Shown: piece by piece, positions 1 to 11,658 of the stretch
Layout of the letters: each line of letters starts with the position of its first letter
Numbering within the stretch: position 1 is the stretch's first letter
Origin: Ceratodon purpureus
Lineage: Eukaryota > Streptophyta > Bryopsida > Pseudoditrichales > Ditrichaceae
Direction of reading: 5' to 3'
Assembly (NCBI GenBank): GCA_014871385.1
Contig: CM026426.1
Span: forward strand, 97,428,861-97,492,860
DNA: 64,000 nucleotides
Notes under the pieces: model-generated
What the model was told of the DNA's origin: nothing
The model's database searches: none
What the model saw: the letters and a program-made list of their open reading frames with translations, nothing else
Made by a program: the position numbers and the translations under genes

Positions 1-2
1 TC

Positions 3-305
3 CAACATGCTCAGCAGCGATTAGTGGCACTTCAGCAGGCCCAAGAGAGGGAGAGACAGGCTTGGGTTGATCAGAGGGTCCAGGCAGAGGTACTCAGGAC
101 CAGGAGGATGAAGTTGGAGCTCAAGACCAATGCCCGATTGCACAACTTCGACCGATTGGCACTAGAGAATCAGCACTTGAGTACGAAGAGTACTAGTAGG
201 ACCAGTGGTAGACCTTGTTTTAAATTTTTTGACACTTTTAAGTTTTTGGCTAACTACATAAAAGCAGGAGCATTTGAGGGCAGATGCAGACTAAAAGGGG
301 GATAA
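3..305 (+). CDS. C-terminal end of a retrotransposon-like ORF (partial)
   Basis: The frame is open from the left edge and ends with TAA at 303-305. The visible part is Gln/Arg-rich and probably coiled coil (QAQERERQAWVDQRVQAEV), followed by a short tail. No catalytic motif is visible, so the protein cannot be named. Its position is informative: the ORF overlaps a polypurine tract and its stop codon abuts the first base of a candidate LTR. This suggests the last ORF of an LTR retrotransposon whose body lies left of the window. The lack of an integrase or chromodomain signature in this stretch means it could equally be an extra 3' ORF. Confidence 0.45.
   Translation, partial: QHAQQRLVALQQAQERERQAWVDQRVQAEVLRTRRMKLELKTNARLHNFDRLALENQHLSTKSTSRTSGRPCFKFFDTFKFLANYIKAGAFEGRCRLKGG
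293..302 (+). promoter_or_regulatory. Polypurine tract of an LTR retrotransposon
   Basis: The run AAAAGGGGGA lies 3 bp before the candidate LTR start TGTTAAAGGG. This is the usual place and composition of the plus-strand primer of an LTR element. Confidence 0.5.
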
Positions 306-924
306 TGTTAAAGGGATTTTCTGCCTTTATACTTAAGAGCAGTAATTTAGGAGCAGAACAGTAAACTGCTAGGAGCAGTAAAACAGTTAGTTACTGCGGT
401 TTTCTTAGTTACTGTGTTTTGGTTGAAGTTTTGACAATCGGATGAAAATTTGACTTGGATGAAAAACGGACAGATTGAGGGTGTCGGCTAGGGTTTGGGG
501 GGGGTACTGAGGAGTGAGGCCTTGGCGGCTCTCACTCTCTCTCTCTCTCTCCCCTTGCAGATTTGCAGCTATGGAGGTTAGGATGGTAGTTAGAATGGAG
601 GATTAGTGATTGAATGAGGAGTAGGACAGTTAGGAGAAGAACTGATTGTACTTGGAGGATAGTAATGATGAGAAAAGCACTCTTTTGAGCAGATTGAGTG
701 TGTACACATTGAATACTAGGGTCTGTAAGTAGATTTGCTTTGTGGGTTCTTGCATTGATGGAGCAGTAGAAAGGGGCAGGAGGATAAGAAATCTGGTGCA
801 GTAAAGGAGCAAAATAGTGGGAAGTAGAACTAGCTAGGTGGGTATAAGAATTTTGTGGGTTCCTCTTTATCTCTGGACAGTAAACTAGCTTTTTAAGGGT
901 GAAGCTAAATCACCCTTTAATACA
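306..924 (+). repeat. Candidate 3' LTR or LTR remnant (619 bp)
   Basis: It begins TGTTAAAGGG and ends CCCTTTAATACA. The ends are imperfect inverted repeats of the TG...CA type expected of an LTR. A polypurine tract and an ORF end lie immediately upstream. Inside is a CT microsatellite (about 533-552). The partner LTR is outside the window, so the boundaries and the target-site duplication cannot be checked. Confidence 0.5.
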
Positions 925-1392
925 AGACCCTTCCAAGCCATGCTTATTCCAGGGTTGGCAGAATTCCCCCGAGGACTTATTCGAGATCCGCAATATGTGG
1001 ACGTGCGGGGTCGAGTCCGGTCATTAAAATTCCTCGGTCTGGTCGAGGTCCTTCCTCGGGTCCACGTCTGGATAAATGCGTCGTCCGTCCGATGGAAACT
1101 AAAAGTAGCTATGTAAAATATCAAAAGGAGGGCCAAACCTCATCTGATTCATGTGATGTAATATTCTTTAAGAAAGTGCATGGTAATTAAGTAATAATTT
1201 GTGGAAACTGAATGGTGGACAAGATGTGCAACGACAATTACTCGGCGAGGTGTCACTCGGCCAAGTGTCACTTTTTTTTAACAATAATGGCAAATCAAAT
1301 CATGTATTACTCAGTCATAGTCAGACTCGATTAAAAACAAAAGCAGAGTATCACTGCGACTTCGTGACGGTCTAAATTAGAAAGGGCAAATT
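925..1392. other. Intergenic, no gene seen
   Basis: This lies between the candidate LTR and the 3' end of MULE copy A. A reverse-strand open frame at 885-1136 shows no family resemblance. A small repeat pairs TCGGCGAGGTGTCACT with TCGGCCAAGTGTCACT (about 1241-1271). I searched here for the terminal inverted repeat of the MULE and found none. Confidence 0.4.
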
Positions 1393-4300
1393 CTAGACTG
1401 TCTCGTAGGGCCCCGCCAAGGGGTGTGTCAAGATTCCACTCTCGAGGAGTAACTTCACTTCGTTGAAGCTAAAGGTCGATGCATGGATGAAAAGTTCGAC
1501 ATCCGGGTCACGCAGGCATACCTTTAAGAGGACGTAATACATATGTTTGCAATATGTAAATTGAACCCTCCCACGGAACTTCGTCATTGTTTTCTTGAAT
1601 GCTGGGCATGTGCAGCCGGGGAGGGAGCTGCTGGTGATCTGGTATTTCGTCACATTGGAAGGAGCCCCAGAGTCTAGCACGATGATGCAGCCGTGGCCGG
1701 GATGAGAAATCATGGTGATTGATCGCAGTCGTGCTCTGAGGGAGTCGGAGGAGGCCATGGACAGCCTCTGCTGCGGATTAGGTCGAGTCGCGGTCCGCTT
1801 GACAATCTTCCCGTCTCTCTTTCAGGGTACCGGTTAGCCTCTGCTGGCACCGGAACCGAGTCTAGGTTTTGCGGAGGGAGGTCGAAGGTGAAGAGCCTCC
1901 TAGGCAAGACTGGTTTCTTCTGTGGGAGCTGAAACCCTCCCTCCTCCAGGGCAAGAATCTTACATTCTTTCGGATTCGTCCCAAGTTTCACGGGCCATAC
2001 TGTTGGGATGGGTAAAAATCCTTCCTTTCTCGATAAATCGTACCAGTTCACCCATTTGCGCCTTGTCCCCTTCACGCACCTCTCAATGTCGTCGGGGCAG
2101 AAGAAGAAGTCCTCGGATATGTCGAGGTTCCTCCTTCTGCTGTGCCATACACGGCTGTAGGTCGGGGCAGGGGTGGGCTTAGCACCGCTGACAATCCTCT
2201 CTGTGCATTTCTTATTGGTGACGGCCCTCTGCGCCCAACAGCACTTTGCGGAAGTCTTTGGCAATCGAGTTATGTGCCACTGCTTCATGTTCACTTTGGT
2301 CTCCTCCACAGCCGAGACGTGACGCACGCCTTCTTCGCTGAAGGTTGAAGCGATGACGGAATCCATCTGTGGCGATGGATGATGAGCTGCTTCAACCTCG
2401 CAATCGCCTTCCTCAACGATGATCGGCATCGGAGCCACGCAAGCTCTGACAGGTCTGGTAGCGACTCGAGGATGCGAAAAGTTAACCTTATCTGGCCTAT
2501 GCGACTCTTCCTCCGCGCCAAGAGGCAAGTCGGGCTTGCGTTTCCGCGAACCAAACACCTCCTCCCCTGGCAAATGTGGGACGCACGTACAACACTCATC
2601 GGCGCCGGGCATGTCCAGCATGGGGTCCTCCAGAACCTTTGGTTCGCCCGTCTTTTTCGCCCTACGTTTTGCGGATCGTAGCCTCAGCTCCTTCTTGCTC
2701 GGGCCAGTACCCCCCATGTCGCCCTTTAGGTACTGGTAGTAATTCACAACCTGTAGAAAAGCACGGATAAAGTCGTCCATGGTGGCGACATACAGGTCGC
2801 TGCCATTATTGCCGGATGCTTGTAGCCACTTGTTGTGAACCGTCTCCGCGAGGTTGCAGGACGGCATCTCCGCGAGTTCCGCCTCCGAGAATTTCTGAGA
2901 TCCAACAATGGATGAACAATTAATGAATCACTAAGATGAATATGTACGGGGAAAGAGAAAACAAGAGTAGGTGGCGTGGTTACCTCGGTCATGAACCCAC
3001 CCCATTGGCGATAACGATAATGCCAGAATGAGAGCCATAAGTCAAGTTTCAATAAGGCAGATTCGGACACTGCCCCCGCAGATGCCCACCAAGCCCTTAT
3101 CCTGTGATAAAGAGCATCGGCCTCCGCCATTGATATTGCCATCATGTATTGCTGACACATCTTTTTGTGTTGATCCCACAACTCTTTGGCGACATATTTC
3201 TCAATATGAAGCACCATGGACTAGGTCCAATGAAATTGAGAAGTCCTCTCCCGGTCCTCCATTTGATCTTCCTTGTTGCCATTGCCGTATACTACCCGGA
3301 CCGCATTCCAATTAGCCTGGGCGCTGTCCGCCATGAAGCCCTTGAAGTTGGGCTTCTCCACGCCGTGTCTCTTCATGACTACATTTAGGTACTTCCAGAA
3401 CACCATCTGGGCTTCGGCGTTTTCAGATTGCATGTCGCAGCATGCGATCGTCATGACCCGGCAGTACGTGGAGTCATACACGTGGCATGCCATGGTTGTC
3501 CAATTTCGCACGCGCTTGACGTGGTCAAACATCATCCACGAAAGCTCCAGATCCCCCCATGGCTGCATTCTCTTCACAAGATCGACACCACTAGCGGGCC
3601 CCAGCTCCGACATTTTAACACGTAGACCTTGTCAGATTCTGACCCTTGGCCAGGGAACATGTTGTTCTGTACAAAATCCCATGTGCTGAGTCCCCACAGT
3701 TTTGTTATGCTGTCCATCACCCCATACCGTCTGTTGTACCTAAAAGTAACGACCTTGTTCCTAATGTTAGGCGACGCCATATCTTTGTACCTATCAAGCA
3801 GCGAGTAAAGCTCTTAAAGAGTGAGCATCTTAGATGGATCATCCTCCGATCTGTAATAAAAAACTACCAATCAGGTCCTTGCTGGCCTCTAGTACAACGG
3901 CGCTCTTCGTAGCCTTGGGTGTGTTCTCGGTCTAGTTTTCTATCAAACTACTTATCTCAACCTTAATGTCGCGGTAGTCTCCCACCTTGACAGGGTGGTC
4001 ATGGGATCCTACGTGGATGCACGCTCGTATCCTATTGCCCTTGCCCGAAACATAAAATATCCTTGCTCTACAAATGGCAACGCATACGGGAGGTTCCTTA
4101 CATACCTTGTAGACCAAAGTGGATTCTTTCGGAGCCTCCTCACCCACAACAAACGCCTGCAACGTGCATCCGTCAAATTCGGTCTCAGTCACGTCGTAGA
4201 TGCGATGATCGCGCTCAAGGTACCCGCAGTCCTTGTTCTCGCACCGCAAATGGCCCGCAGATGAAGACGACCAAAAAGATAGGTCCATATTGTTGGAGAT

Positions 4301-5144
4301 GTTGGTGGTGATCGTCTTTGTCTACACGTGCCCATCGTACCTCTTATCCATGCCCTGCATGGACTTGGCGGCTGATCGTGAGGCAGAGGATCCGACAAGT
4401 GGCAGTTCAAAGATGATGTCGCCGTTGAACTCGGCCGACAGATACTCCATTCTCTCATGTCTGATGGAATCGTAGTCTAACTTCTTCAAGAGATTCTTCT
4501 TACCCGGCCGCGAAGTAAGCTTCTTCAACAGCGATACAATACTGACAGACTTGTCCAAAGAAGGGGGCACTGAGATTCAAAGCGCGAGTGTCCACGGCCG
4601 CCTCGGGACAAACACGTCCTCTGGCGGGTATATATCCGGCTGACTTTTGAGTCCGCGGGCTCTTGTTATCGTCAGAGGAGAGATTGATAACCGGGGTATC
4701 TAAGCCCGGCTCAACTTTTACTTTGGCAAGGAGAGGCGTATCTGAGGCAGAGTCGGTCTTCAACTTCACGTCCACCGCTCCTAGTGTCTGGATGGTGCAA
4801 GTAGAAGACTATCTGAGGGTCAGGATCTCGGTAGACGCAGCCATTTGGGAATCCGTGAGACCGTAGACTCTATACCTACCAAGCATGAGCCTCCACATCT
4901 TACAATCCCTCTTGTCCACGAATGAGACCTCGCCTAGTGTATGTGTGATCTCTCCAGTGAGGTCATCACAAATCTCCTCCTCGACGCTAATGGTGTCCTC
5001 TTGATACAAGAACCTAAGACTAAGACGCTGACATGACACAAGAGCGTACCCATCATCATCTACCCTAAACGTAAGCAGAATTCCGACGTCATGTGCGTAA
5101 AGAAAAACGGAACCTAGGAACTGAGCCGGGACAGGTAGCGCCAT
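1393..5144 (-). pseudogene. MULE-type transposase with SWIM zinc finger, copy A (broken)
   Basis: Reading 5144 to 1393, the frames join into one long protein. An N-terminal region leads into a MULE-like catalytic core (FMADSAQANWNAV, about 3342-3300, then a SQFHW block near 3230). A helical block with FWHYRYRQWGGFMTE follows, then PSCNLAETVHNKW. The C-terminus carries a CxC...CxH SWIM finger (CTCP near 1612, CKHM near 1548). These are MudrA/MULE hallmarks; the core is divergent. One intron is clear at 2895-2983 (GT-AG, 89 bp); splicing it joins FMTE to KFSEAELAEM in frame. Damage includes in-frame TAG at 4809, 4322 and 3221 and frameshifts near 4565, 3840, 3605 and 1823. The last is a one-base deletion, shown by alignment to copy B. 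The gene is head-to-head with the ParB-methyltransferase gene. Confidence 0.75.
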
Positions 5145-5220
5145 GGCGTAGGGAGTTCAGAAAGAGCGACACAATTGACGAAGTGCAGAATTGAGAGGGT
5201 TGTCGCAGCATTTTCCACTG

Positions 5221-5230
5221 CATTTATACG
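5221..5230 (-). promoter_or_regulatory. TATA box of MULE copy A
   Basis: The minus strand reads CGTATAAATG about 80 bp upstream of the transposase ATG at 5144, a normal TATA-to-ATG distance with a short leader. Confidence 0.45.
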
Positions 5231-5388
5231 TTTGAATTTGCAAATCTGAACTTGTCATAACAGAGACGAATGTTGAGGAGAGGATGAATACCTCACGGAC
5301 TAAAAGGGAATGATGACTAGGTTTAGGGGACCCCTATGTTTACTTAAAAGGACGATCATGCAACAAATCACCAGCCACTAGAAGGCTC

Positions 5389-5400
5389 TATAATAAGGGC
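5389..5400 (+). promoter_or_regulatory. Possible TATA box between the divergent genes
   Basis: The plus strand reads CTATAATAAGGG. It lies about 70 bp before the first ATG of the small basic ORF at 5469. Confidence 0.3.
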
Positions 5401-5468
5401 CAGCCGTCTCTTGATTGCCACTGAATATAATTAGGGCTGGTACACCGTGCCAGAGTTAATTCCCTGAC

Positions 5469-5856
5469 ATGGGAAAAAGAAGAGGGATCTCAGCCGCCAA
5501 TTCTAGGAATTTTGAGTTAAGGAAATCTCTATATGGAAGGGCGCCAAAACAGTTAGAAGCGTCAAAAATAACAGTACTCATCCTGACGAGAGATATATTA
5601 AAGCAATGAGTGGCATTCTCCGAGATGTTTAGTGTGGTGAGAGAGCAGGATAGTGTCATAGATGCATGTCTATGATTCAACTGAAGTGGTCGCCACTCCT
5701 GTGAAAGAGAGAAAGAGAAAGAGGAAGGGGAGAGACAAGTTGTTTTCAAATTCGAAGCAGCTGACAGCTTCGAGGATGAGACAGGCTGAGGAACAGAGGC
5801 GACGTGTTGAGGGGTTTGGCGGGACCGTGAAGGCATTGAGTAAGGACTTCGCATAA
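5469..5856 (+). pseudogene. Small basic ORF between the MULE and ParB-methyltransferase genes (broken)
   Basis: An ATG at 5469 opens a frame starting MGKRRGISAANSRNF that ends at TGA near 5605. A second frame from 5662 to 5856 carries a strongly basic stretch (KERKRKRKGRDK) and a helical tail. The two pieces need a frameshift to join. Together they would make a nuclear, DNA-binding-like basic protein of about 125 residues. It could be a decayed third gene of the element or a lost 5' exon of the downstream gene. I do not recognise the family. Confidence 0.3.
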
Positions 5857-6033
5857 CTTCCCGTCATAGCAGTACCTTGAGTAGCAAAGGGGGGCGGGTT
5901 GTGTGAGACATCGCCATCGCAGTGTGTGACGCCCCTCCAACAATCAATTCCCCTCACCATACCTGAGTGCTTAGAGGTACGTGTATTAATTGTAGACATC
6001 ATTAGTTTGTGCGCCCTTGCTCTTGAGGCCAGG

Positions 6034-6040
6034 TATAAGA
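6034..6040 (+). promoter_or_regulatory. TATA box of ParB-methyltransferase copy A
   Basis: TATAAGA lies 190 bp upstream of the proposed ATG (6227), followed by a CT-rich leader. It faces away from the MULE promoter about 800 bp to the left. Confidence 0.45.
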
Positions 6041-6226
6041 AGGGGGAGAAGTTCCATGCTCAGTCTCTCTCTGCCCCCTCGTGGTGTTCTTAGCTCGCAG
6101 CCTTGCTGTGCCTGGCTTACACTGCGTTGCGGTTTTTGTGTGTGGGAGTGAGTGCAGTCAAGGTTCGGTTTAGGGCGTCGTTGTTAGGGTTTGTAGGATG
6201 CGGGTCGGTCTACATAGTTTGTCGCC

Positions 6227-9200
6227 ATGTTTAACCCTAAGTATGGAGGGAAGGTGTAGAAGGGTAGGTCGAAGAAGGGCCATGGGGAGGAGAGGTCGTC
6301 CGGGAATGAGAAGTCACTAGGATGTGAGAGGAAGGGTAGAAAGATGAGGGCTGGAGATGAGAGGTCATCAGAAAGTGAAAGGAAAAGTAAGAAGAGGCCA
6401 AGTAGGGAGGAGCGTCCCGAAAAGCACAAGAAGTCTAAGAAGGTTAGAATTGCGGAGTCCGCTGTCCAGCAAGAGCAGGTAAGATAGTACTCCCTGAAGT
6501 AAGGGCGGGAAAAGTAATTAGGGCATCGTCAAAGCGTCCAGTTTCTAAGTATGTATCTAAGGTTTTAGAAAGGGTTCGACTCAGCTGACTAGTTAAGTCG
6601 CGATACATTGTTGTAGGAAGACGGAGTGGAGGAGGCACAGGAGACGGCTGTGGAGGAGATGCAGGAGGCGGCTGTAGAAGAGACGCAGGTCGTGGCTGTT
6701 GGGCAGAGGCAAGGAGGGGAGAGGCAGGACGAGAGCATGGACCTGCAAGCGACGGAGCAGTTCGAACGGGAGGAAGTGGCAGGCGTTGTCAACAAGTAGA
6801 CGGCCATGGCCGAGGGCGCGAACGTAGGTGCGGCGCTTACCTTGGAGAGTACACCTTCACCGAAGAGGGCGGAGAAAGCCGAGGTGGAGGTGGAAGAGAA
6901 AGATCCCTTGGTGGATGAAGAGGAGGAAGAGGAGGACGATGCAGACACGCCGTCGGCTAAGCTCACATGGCCGCGGGTTAAGAAGGGGGAGGAACCGCCG
7001 GACAACCCTCTAGGAAGGGACGAGGGTGTGACACCAACAGAGATAGAGGCTTGAATGATCAAGGAGTTCGAGAATGACACCTTCGTTGCAATCAACCAGA
7101 GTCGGAAACTGCCAATAGAGAAGTTCTCGAGGTTGAGGATTCCTTAATGCCGGATGGTTAGTATGCCTGAAGTCAAGCCAGTGTTGGAGTTTGAGGTCCT
7201 ACGGTTGCAAAGCGAGTTCCGGTCCGGGTACAGAGTAGGGTCAGCAATGTTCTATGTGGCTCTGACCGATTCGAAAGGGAGGGAGAAGCTCGTTACGGAT
7301 GAAATCAGAGAGAAATGGAGTTCTGCATGGGATCAGTTGGATAATGAATTCGAGTTAGAATTGAATTTTGACCCCGATTTGAAGCCACTTCGCGGAAAGA
7401 TGTATTTCATTTACGATGGCAATCACCGCTACACGGCCTAGAAGCGCTACATCGATGAAGCTAAGATGGGCAATATGGACTGGCATCGCCTTCACGGTAT
7501 GCCAGATTGCTTGGTCCTTGAGATCCATAAGAATCTATATCCAAGTATTCTCAGGGCCATGCATTCAGTTAACAAGTAAGTACCATTCCCAGACTAGAGC
7601 TTAAAGTTTTTACTCAATGCTAAGTCATGGATTTCATTAGTTGTAGTTTGTGATATCTAATATCATACGTCGTGACAGGTCAAATGAGCAGGCGCATGTC
7701 AAGACAAATGTCTTGCACGAGATCGAGATGGTGCACTAGTATGGGCAGCTACCCATAAAATATTTTGAGAATATCCTCAGCAAGGAAGAGTACCTAAGGG
7801 AGAAGAACAAGTCGACCAATACTTGGTATGCATTGTCTTCGGAGACAATGGTCAACCACCTCTTCTCGGTAAATCCTATAAACTTTTTCACTCCTATCTG
7901 ATTTATAAAGTATGTCGAAATAATTGAATAAACTAAATTTTGGGGTTGAATGTGGCAGGAAGAAATAACAGGTGCAGGCGAGGAAGCATTCAATCACTAT
8001 AAGCAAACGACGCCGCTGAATAAGCAAACAGGGGAGCGTTTACGTGAGGTTATTTTCAATCACATTCAGAAGAAAAAAGAAGCCCTTAACAAGCTTTTCA
8101 CCAAGCTCCAATCCGTTGCGAATCCTAAGAACGAGAAGGATTTTATCGCAGAGTTTTGAAGTTTCTGGACATTCTTTACTTAGATTCATGCAAGTAATTT
8201 TGTTCTTCCTTATTGAGGCCCGGTTGATGCCCTTATATCTACTACCCCGACCGCGCCCTTAGGTTTAGGTTTAGTGCCGAGGTCGGGGAACGCGCCCCAA
8301 GGGGCCCTAACCGGCCCCTTTTGGGCCGAGAGGGGCCTATAAAGGTCCTTTAGGGCCAGTTCCTAGACCGCGCCCTTGAGGCTCGCAGGGGTCTCTCGGT
8401 GCCGAGAAGCCCCTCCCGGCCTCAAGGGCGCGGTCGGGTTTTCGGCCCCAAGGGGCCTTAACCGGCCCCTCTTGGGCTGAGAGGGGCCCGTAAAGGCCCC
8501 TTCGGACCGGAAACCCGACCGCGCCCTTGAGGCCGAGAGGGGCTTCTCGGCACTGAGAGATCCCTTTGAGCCTCAGAGGCGCGGTCGGGGAACCGGCCCA
8601 AAGGGGCCTTTACGGGCCCTTTGGCCTCCATCCTCGACCGCGCCTCTGAGGTTCGGAAGGGGCTCTCGGTGCCGAGAGCCCCTTTCGGGCTTCAGAGGCG
8701 CAGTCGGGTTTGTAGCCATTTAGTCATTTTTGGGGGTAATCTTGCTACCTGATTGTTGCTTGATGAGTTAGAACTTTAGGTAGGATGTGTTTAAACTTCG
8801 GATGATGACCAGTAGAACGTTACTGTCCAAAATATTTTGATTCTTTAAGTGAGCTGCAAAGAAAGGTGGCTTGTCATGTTTGGCATTGATAAGCCATTTG
8901 AATTTGCAGATTTAATTTAACCTGGAAGGATCGAGTGTTTTGGTCATTGACATTATTTAATGCCTCTAGAATGTGGTGTAGCTGCAACGGTGGAATGGCC
9001 TGATGAGCGTTTGTTATGGCATGACTTTGATTCTTACATTGTTTGGGTTTACGTCCTTTCAGATTCGGAACCATTACAACAATTGCCCTAATCAGAAGTG
9101 GGACATGGGGCTAGACAAACTGCAGCTTATTGCGACCACTAACGTGAAGGGGATGTATAAAGTGCGTTGGCTGAAGATGTGGAATGGCTCTGATATAACA

Positions 9201-11529
9201 AGGGCTGCAAACAGTTTTCCGAGGTCTTCGTGCAGTGAGTCTCAACTTCATGCTTGGCTGCACAAAGCATGCTTCTATGCGCTGCTGGAGGACAAGATCA
9301 CGGAGAAGATTGAGCCCATCCTCCTTGAAGATCCGGTTCCAAACTGGACTTATTAAGTGAAGTCCTAGCAAGTGTACCTGAACTACTGGAAGAAGAAGGT
9401 TTGGCAAAAGGCTTTTCCAGCTGTCTTTGGTGGGAAACATGCATTTCAGTGGAATGACACATGGGACCAGGTGCCTAAGGGCCATCTCATCGTCAGCCGG
9501 TTTATCTATCGGTGAGTATCAAAACCTTGGTCGGCTTTTGTTTAGTTTGGCCTTTGCGCAGTTAAGTAATGTGACCCAAGTCCTTGTGTTTTGTAGATAC
9601 TACAAGAGGGAGTTGATGCCAAAGGCGGCGATCACGGAGGAACCAGATTGGATGGATACCTCGACTGAGCCTGGCCATGACTCGTTCATCTTCACGGAGT
9701 ACCAGAAGATCACATTTCCGTCGGCGCATCTGAAGGAATGCGGGTGGTACATCGAGTGTGCAAAGACTTTCTGCCCCGCCGAGGAGGAAGATCTGAAGAG
9801 ACGACTAGGTGTTGTTAACGCCACTTCGGAGGAAGTACCTGACGTCGAAGAGGCTGCACCTGACGACCCAAAAGTTGGTCAGAGGAGAAAGAAATCGCAC
9901 GCTCAGCTAGGAAGACGCGTAGCGCAGAGGACCGCTGCATCACAAGACGGTGGTACAAGTTTAGTTGCAGGGTCACCGGGTGATAAACAAAGAGGACAAC
10001 GGTCCTTTAAATCTCCCAAGTCCAAACGTACACTGGATGGACCTTCGCCATCAGGGAACTCCTCTGGGACAGATTTTACTCTGTCTCAGCCTGAGTTTTG
10101 ACTGGTTGACGAACCGAAGGAGCTAAAGTACGATACTTTCGATTTGATCATGAATGGTATGATCAATAAATTGAACTTCGATGCGGTGTACAAGTTCGCA
10201 AGCGAGTGCAATTATGATAGAACCTGCCGGGTTTGTGGGAGGAATCAGATGAAGGACGGAATGGTGGACCTTGTAGTTGCCCAGGTTCCGGACAACTCCC
10301 GGGTACCAGGCATATCAAGAACGGCCTCGGATGTCCCTAAGTGGAATGTCCTTCACAAGGACTGGTTCAAGAACACGTTCGTGTTTGCCCATAATTTCTT
10401 GCACGATGATGGCGCCCTTGTCTTTGTTTACACTGACGATAACTCCACAAGGAAGACTATCAGGTCCTTCTGCCCAAGCCTCGGGTTCAAGATGTTTAAG
10501 GAGTGGACCGGCTTCAACATACTGCCGCTTCGGGTTCCATCTAGGAATTGAGACCACTAACCTTTTTAGGGTGGGTCTTTATGTCAGATGCACTCCGGAT
10601 CCCAGGCCAGCATCTCTCTCCGCCGGCACTCGGAACTCTGCCTTCACTCAGGAGCCAACCCACAGTGGAGATATTGACATTGTGAAGGGAAACGTCCTTA
10701 TGAACTCGGCTAACGCCAAGACTGTGAAGATGAACGGCGATCGGCCTTGGCGTGGTCCTAAGGAACTTGATGAGTATTTCTGGGGCTGCATCGTCTTGTC
10801 TTGCACATCCCCTGGAGGCATTGTCGTTGACCTCACTGCGGGAACAGGTACGGCCTTATAATCTTATGATACTGACTTTCCCGTACTTCCTGATTGTAGT
10901 TCGCCTTAACACTAACTCCCTTCTTTGTCGACTTTTGTAGGCGACTCCATACAAATCTGTCGCAATCGTGGCCGTCACATTGTCGCTATTGAGGAGGACG
11001 AGGACAAATTCAAGGAACTTCTTGCTCCGATGAGATCTGACTTGGTTCCCCGTGCACCTGCTGGGGGCCATCACAGTGACCAAGAAGACGAAGACGACTA
11101 CGACGACGACAATGACGAGGTTCCTCCCATCCTGCTTGGAGAAGAAGATCTTGCTTACCATCCTCCGGAAATCCAACCGAAGAGCAGGCAGTGAGTGTAG
11201 TCGTCAGGTCTTGTATTAGACAGAAATTTTAAACATTTTGTGATTCTAACAGTCAGGCTTAGAATCGCCTTTTCTCAGATACTGCCTTTGTATGCAGAGT
11301 GGCCCGAGTTCCCTTGTCGCCGGCAGCTACGTTCATCCGCATGCCTGTTTACGCTGAGCAGGCAGCAAGACACCAGGCTGCATTACCTTCCCCAAAGAAA
11401 CGGAAGACAAAGCGAAGATATATTGACCAGGCAGTTAAGGAGTACCTACATTTGGAGGCTGCTGTTGATAATACATTGGATGTAGGTGATGAAGACTCAG
11501 AGTATTATGATACATACCGTCAATATTAA
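6227..11529 (+). pseudogene. ParB-like / beta-class DNA methyltransferase-like fusion, copy A (broken)
   Basis: Eight exons with matching phases can be traced: 6227-6478, 6617-7575, 7679-7868, 7959-8153, 9063-9511, 9597-10847, 10941-11190 and 11298-11529 (about 1,258 codons). The N-terminus is charged. A ParB/sulfiredoxin-like block follows with GKMYFIYDGNHR (about residue 350). A helical middle leads to a methyltransferase-like domain. That domain has a degenerate motif IV (DLVVAQVPDN, about residue 905), a GALVFVY strand, and then the AdoMet motif I DLTAGTG and GRHIVAIE (about 1095-1115). The IV-before-I order is typical of beta-class N4/N6 amino-methyltransferases. The last exon has a nuclear signal (PKKRKTKRR). 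In-frame stops lie at 6257, 6797, 7052, 7145, 7439, 7737, 9354, 9366 and 10099. A frameshift lies near 10545, and the exon 4 donor is lost (TTTTGA in place of GT). Not functional as it stands. Confidence 0.65.
8215..8715. repeat. GC-rich palindrome array inside a ParB-methyltransferase intron
   Basis: This lies in the fourth intron of copy A (8154-9062). The motif GACCGCGCCC recurs at about 8248, 8366, 8517 and 8636, alternating about 118 and 151 bp apart. It is paired with its complement GGGCGCGGTC. Between them are palindromes around CTCTCGGTGCCGAGAG and CGGCCCC...GGGGCC. The block is far more GC-rich than its surroundings and could fold into large cruciforms. The same CTCTCGG core appears at 13.9-14.27 kb. 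Confidence 0.8.
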
Positions 11530-11658
11530 GACGAAACTATTTTATTGACCCCAATATTTCCTTAATTTAAAATTGTGGTATTGTTGTAATTATCGATCTT
11601 GCTGTCGTACCCCATCAAGCAAGCCCAATATTGCTCATTAAAAATTCGTTCTTCATAA

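Noticed and set aside
8215-8715. GC-rich palindromes as rRNA or tRNA genes
   Set aside because: The hairpins are simple repeated palindromes without tRNA or rRNA conserved elements.
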